Of a stretch of DNA of 64,000 nucleotides, positions 60,801 to 64,000 are shown one piece after another. The DNA is from Sipunculus nudus (Eukaryota > Annelida > Sipuncula > Golfingiida > Sipunculidae), in NCBI GenBank assembly GCA_026874595.1, contig CM049307.1:92542330-92606329 (forward strand), given 5' to 3'. Positions within the stretch are counted from its first letter, which is position 1, and every line of letters starts with the position of its first letter. The notes under the pieces are model-generated. The model saw nothing but the letters and a program-made list of their open reading frames with translations, ran no database searches and was not told the DNA's origin. Both the position numbers and the translations under genes were made by a program.

Positions 60801-63681
60801 AGCACTTAAAGGGAAACCGCAGATCGTCAGGACTGAAAATCTATTCTGTGGAAGGAGAAAGCAAAGGCAATTCGAAATATCAGTTCTATAAATAATTAGT
60901 TTGTATTTTGTCAACAAAACATGATTTCATATATATTATTTTTCAGAGGCCCCAACGACAACGCCGACCCCAACTATGGCCCAAACCACTTCTCCAGCAC
61001 CAACTGGTAAGCAAAATACCTGTCGTAATAAGCTCTAGTGAAAAAAAAAAGCTCTGATTCATGTCAGCTGAAGACGATAGGGTCTTACCTAGATGGAGAA
61101 ATATTCAACATGTAGTGAAGAGACCCTTCAAAAATACAAATCTGGTTCTTTATAACATTCTTCCTATAATTTTTCAACTCTTTTTGTAAGTTGAAGAATT
61201 AGTTATCTTCGATAAATGCCTGGGCAGAGCAGTCGCTTGTGATGTTTAATCCGGCAAAATTTAAAGCTATGTACAAGCACTGATCATGGTCTGGTCACAC
61301 TTCAGAGGTATGCAAGAAAACCTAAAACATTATCGATGTATTGAATAAATTAAAGTATCCGCTTGAAAGGCTTATATTATAAATAATAACTTAATCCTTT
61401 GTATAATCTATAATAGAATATGGAATTTACACGTGAACTAAGATCAGGCAGACAAATCCAAATCAATTGGAAAAGGTGGAGTTATATGCAACCAGAATTG
61501 TTACCGGGTTACTTTAAGAAACCAGTAATAGGGAAATCTAAATTAAACAGGGATGGGAGACCTTGCAGGATCGTAGGAAAAAATCTCAATTGAAAATGTA
61601 ATATAATATGATCAATGGGTTTGCTCCAAACTACTCGGCACAGTATTTCCTAAGACTTATTCACAAACGTGTCCAGTAACCTCTACGAAACAGTCATGAG
61701 CCAGGATATTTCAGATGTATAACATGTCTGTTCTCGGAATCGTTTATTCTACATACATGTCGTTTGTGGAAATGTTTCGATAGTTCATTTCAAACTGCAC
61801 AACCGGCATAATTAAAAAAAAGGAATGGAATAAAACGGTAATGCAATCAGCACTTTTAATAGGGAAAAATAAAAATTAGGAATATTACATGCAAAATTCA
61901 AAATAAATGCTGTGCTCTAAATTTTTTTGATTTCACATAAAATCATAGGTAATCCATTGTGTGCATATGGCATAGCTAATGAATATTTCGAACATCTGCA
62001 AAAAGTTTGAAAACACAACAAATATAATGCGTAACATGACTCGGGTTAAAACGGTCTATTCTGTGTCAAACAAATGTTATACTAGAACGAAATTAGGTAA
62101 CCAGTCCAAAATGCCGTAAGAGGAGGGCCTGCATGATTTTAGTATTTTCGGTCTCTTCGCAGGTTATGTATCCATTTTAGACTTGAATTATAGATTTTTC
62201 CTTTTAACTGGCACGCAAAGTGAATTTAAGAATTTGATTCTATGGCTGATTATCGGTATTTTCATTTAGATCAATTTTTTTGTGTTGTTTACTTTCTGAT
62301 CTTTTTTTTTGTATTTTTAATCGAATGTTGATAGAAACTATGTAATCAATAAAAATTCAGTTTCTTTCTCAATAGCAATTTACTCGCGCCCCTTTCAAAT
62401 TCGCGACAAGTATCGTCATTGTGCTCTTCTAGCGGACGTTGCTAGCTCAGCTGATAATAGGTCATCTGAGCTTTAGCAATCACTCTTTGCTCGACGTCCG
62501 TCTTTCTGTTTTTTTTTCTTCCGTTAACAAAGCACATATCGTGACCTTTTTAACCTAGAAACCTCTATTTTTACATCAATTTCGGTTTTTTGTAAATAAC
62601 TTTGCTTTCCAAAATAATAAGGTCATTGTGACCGATATTTTTGCGTTTTTTGTGTTTGGCACTTAGAAAATCAAATTTGTTTTATTATTCTGGCTCCAAA
62701 TCAAACAGTTTGCACTCAAAACTTAAGCTAAATTAATGTGCATGATATGCACATATAGGATTGTTAATACGCAAAAAAAGAGAACATTGCCCCACCCAGT
62801 TCTTCACAACTATATCGGACACATTGAAAAAAAAAATAAAATTTTCAGTTGTTGATCATTGTATGAAATGCATACTTTAGTTAAGACTATGGCGCCATTT
62901 AAGTTTTCTTGATTGTTACGAAATTCTTTGTTGTGTTTTTTATACTCCAAAGGTATGAGGAAGGCACAAATCGAAAAAGCTTGATCCAGCAATCTTTATT
63001 CATTATCCAGGTTGTTCCAAGGTTCATCTGAGCTTAGGTAACTGTGACATATATATTTTAAGTTATGCGTGTTCTTGTGGGTATAGCACTCAAAAATATT
63101 AATAGTACAGACTGTTCCAATCAGCTGAGTATCATGATCCATGGGTCAATTGTTGATTTGTACGACTAAACTTTAGTCAGCTTAACAGTCAATAATTTTC
63201 ACTTTTGCTCACAGGAGTAACAACTTGTTCGCTTTAGGTTGTATTTGGTAGCATAATGGTAAAAAAGCGTTACATTGTCTCCCGCAGATTCTTTTGGATG
63301 CTTAATGTGGGACTATCATGCATTTTGTGCTTGCTTTCCTGCTTCATTTCTGGAATCATCTACTAAGGAATTTGAAATTTTAAAGAAATTCAGTAAAACT
63401 ATTGTTTGGATACTGGTCAGGCCGTGGTTTATTTTATCACGCGAGTTGCTAGTGAATTATTATTAATGGCTTGAAACACGCGAGCGCACTAAGAGGGAAA
63501 CCCCAGGTCGTCAGGAATGAAAATTCTATTCTATTCTAATAATCCTGGTAAATATTATTTCCATAGATAATTGTTTGGCGTTGTGTCAATAAAACATGAT
63601 TTCATGTATATTATTCTTCAGTGGCCCCAACGATCACACCGACCCCAACCATGGCTCCAACTACTACTCCAGCACCAAATG
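54719..63681 (+). CDS. Gene 3: mucin-like Pro/Thr-rich linker gene (partial, both ends outside)
   Basis: Exons 54719-54811, 57426-57485, 58869-58928, 60947-61006 and 63622-63681, all phase 1 to phase 1. The first is Gly/Ser-rich; the other four are each 60 nt and encode (E/A/V)APTTTPTP-type repeats, candidates for dense O-glycosylation in an extracellular protein (inference). The last three exons lie in duplicated genomic units, so copy number may vary. No start codon, signal peptide or terminal exon is visible in the window. One junction (57485 to 58869) would create TAG, see findings. Confidence 0.6.
57426..57485 (+). CDS. Gene 3 microexon 0 (60 nt)
   Basis: Acceptor ATTATCCTAAAG, donor GTAAGG. 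Encodes AAPTTKPETTVSPTTTPATA. Its last base is T instead of the G found in the other three, so joining to AG-starting exons gives TAG and joining to the TG-starting exon 3 gives TTG. Confidence 0.6.
58869..58928 (+). CDS. Gene 3 microexon 1 (60 nt)
   Basis: Acceptor TTTATTTTTCAG, donor GTAAGC. With a preceding G it encodes EAPTTTPTPATAPTTTPAPT. Confidence 0.68.
59130..59940 (+). pseudogene. LINE reverse-transcriptase 3' relic, unit 1
   Basis: LNKLKYPLDRPTLQIMNKSF, then LPIIEYGSNRW and KLEKIQLYATRILTG match the end of a non-LTR RT. After a stop the same frame continues with YNEHGWETLQDQRE and QYRLRNSHDSEYF, the usual post-RT tail. Several stops. CR1/Jockey-type by pattern. Confidence 0.75.
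60947..61006 (+). CDS. Gene 3 microexon 2 (60 nt)
   Basis: Acceptor TATTATTTTTCAG, donor GTAAGC. Encodes EAPTTTPTPTMAQTTSPAPT. Lies 2,078 bp after microexon 1 with homologous introns. Confidence 0.68.
61265..62010 (+). pseudogene. LINE reverse-transcriptase 3' relic, unit 2
   Basis: Copy of the unit 1 relic carried along by the unit duplication, with more frameshifts. A third copy starts near 63890 and runs off the window. Confidence 0.7.
63622..63681 (+). CDS. Gene 3 microexon 3 (60 nt)
   Basis: Acceptor TATTATTCTTCAG, donor GTAAGC. Encodes VAPTITPTPTMAPTTTPAPN. Lies 2,675 bp after microexon 2; the duplicated unit continues to the window edge. Confidence 0.68.
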
Positions 63682-64000
63682 GTAAGCATTATACCTGTCG
63701 TATAAAGCTCTAGTGAAGCACGCTCTGATCAATGTCAATGGAAGACAATAGGGTCTTCACCAGATGGAGAAATATTCATCATGTAGAGTCCCTTCAAAAA
63801 TACAAATCTGATTCTTTATAACAATTTGTATAATTGTTCAACTCTATTTGTAAGTTGAAGAATGATTTATGCTTGATAATTGCAGAGCGCTGCCCGATGA
63901 TGTTTAATCCGACAAAAACTAAAGCTATGTACCTTACCTTTGGGCACGATTTATCATGGTCTGGGCACATTTAAGAAGTATGCAAGAAATTATAAAAGAT

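Larger units (their letters stand above)
57610..64000 (+). repeat. Tandem segmental units (2.1-2.7 kb), each with one microexon
   Basis: Unit 1 is about 57610-60320, unit 2 about 60320-62400, unit 3 from about 62400. Shared landmarks are GACGTCCGTC (57653, 62499), TTCTTCACAACT (57978, 62801), the microexon, the CTGTCG ... AAGCTCTAGTGAA intron start and the LINE relic. Unit 2 lacks the first segment of about 600 bp; its junction falls after CGCCCCTATTTG near 60330. Confidence 0.82.

Overview
This is an AT-rich, intron-rich animal genomic window with no bacterial organisation. A lophotrochozoan, most likely a mollusc, is suggested by short exons with GT/AG junctions in long introns, many (TA)n tracts and poly-C/G runs, tRNA-headed SINEs, pogo-type and other TIR elements, SCAN-type Ty3/Gypsy gag, CR1/Jockey-type LINE tails, a fibrinogen-related secreted protein gene and Thr/Pro-rich mucin-like exons. 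The phylum call is inference; nothing in the window names a species.

Gene 1 (1..about 14.2 kb, + strand) is the best-supported gene. A 2.8-kb exon, open to the left edge, is followed by eight small exons. All join in frame through GT/AG junctions to a TAA at 14143, with AATAAA signals just after. The visible 1,363 residues are a beta-rich region with an internal duplication, a Lys-rich coiled coil, then very basic Ala/Lys/Arg helices, a second beta-like module and an acidic Cys-containing tail. I do not recognise the family. Its introns hold an 88-bp perfect palindrome, two tRNA-derived SINEs and several microsatellites.

From 14.5 to 16.6 kb lie two neighbouring minisatellites that share a core motif, each preceded by a copy of the same leader of about 100 bp. 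From 17.0 to 23.7 kb is a secreted fibrinogen-related gene. It has a TATA box, a signal-peptide exon, a domain exon and a terminal exon with a poly(A) signal, but two in-frame stops and a phase mismatch point to a pseudogene. A pogo-like and a hAT-like non-autonomous element sit in its introns.

From 25 to 43 kb the DNA is dominated by mobile elements: a 3.3-kb TIR element flanked by TA, a solo LTR (29470..30278, 4-bp TSD AGAT), a decayed Ty3/Gypsy pol, and a related LTR element on the minus strand (38747..42958, TSD ATGT). That element has lost pol, and its gag carries a recent 1,435-bp tandem duplication. From 43 to 54 kb are simple repeats, a 330-bp tandem array, a third SINE, a pogo transposase relic and a LINE tail, with no gene seen.

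Gene 3 (54.7 kb to the right edge, + strand, incomplete) has a Gly/Ser-rich exon and four microexons. Each microexon is exactly 60 nt, phase 1-1, and encodes about 20 Pro/Thr-rich residues. The last three lie in tandemly duplicated genomic units of 2.1 to 2.7 kb that also carry a LINE relic. A mucin-like extracellular linker built by unit duplication is the most natural reading.
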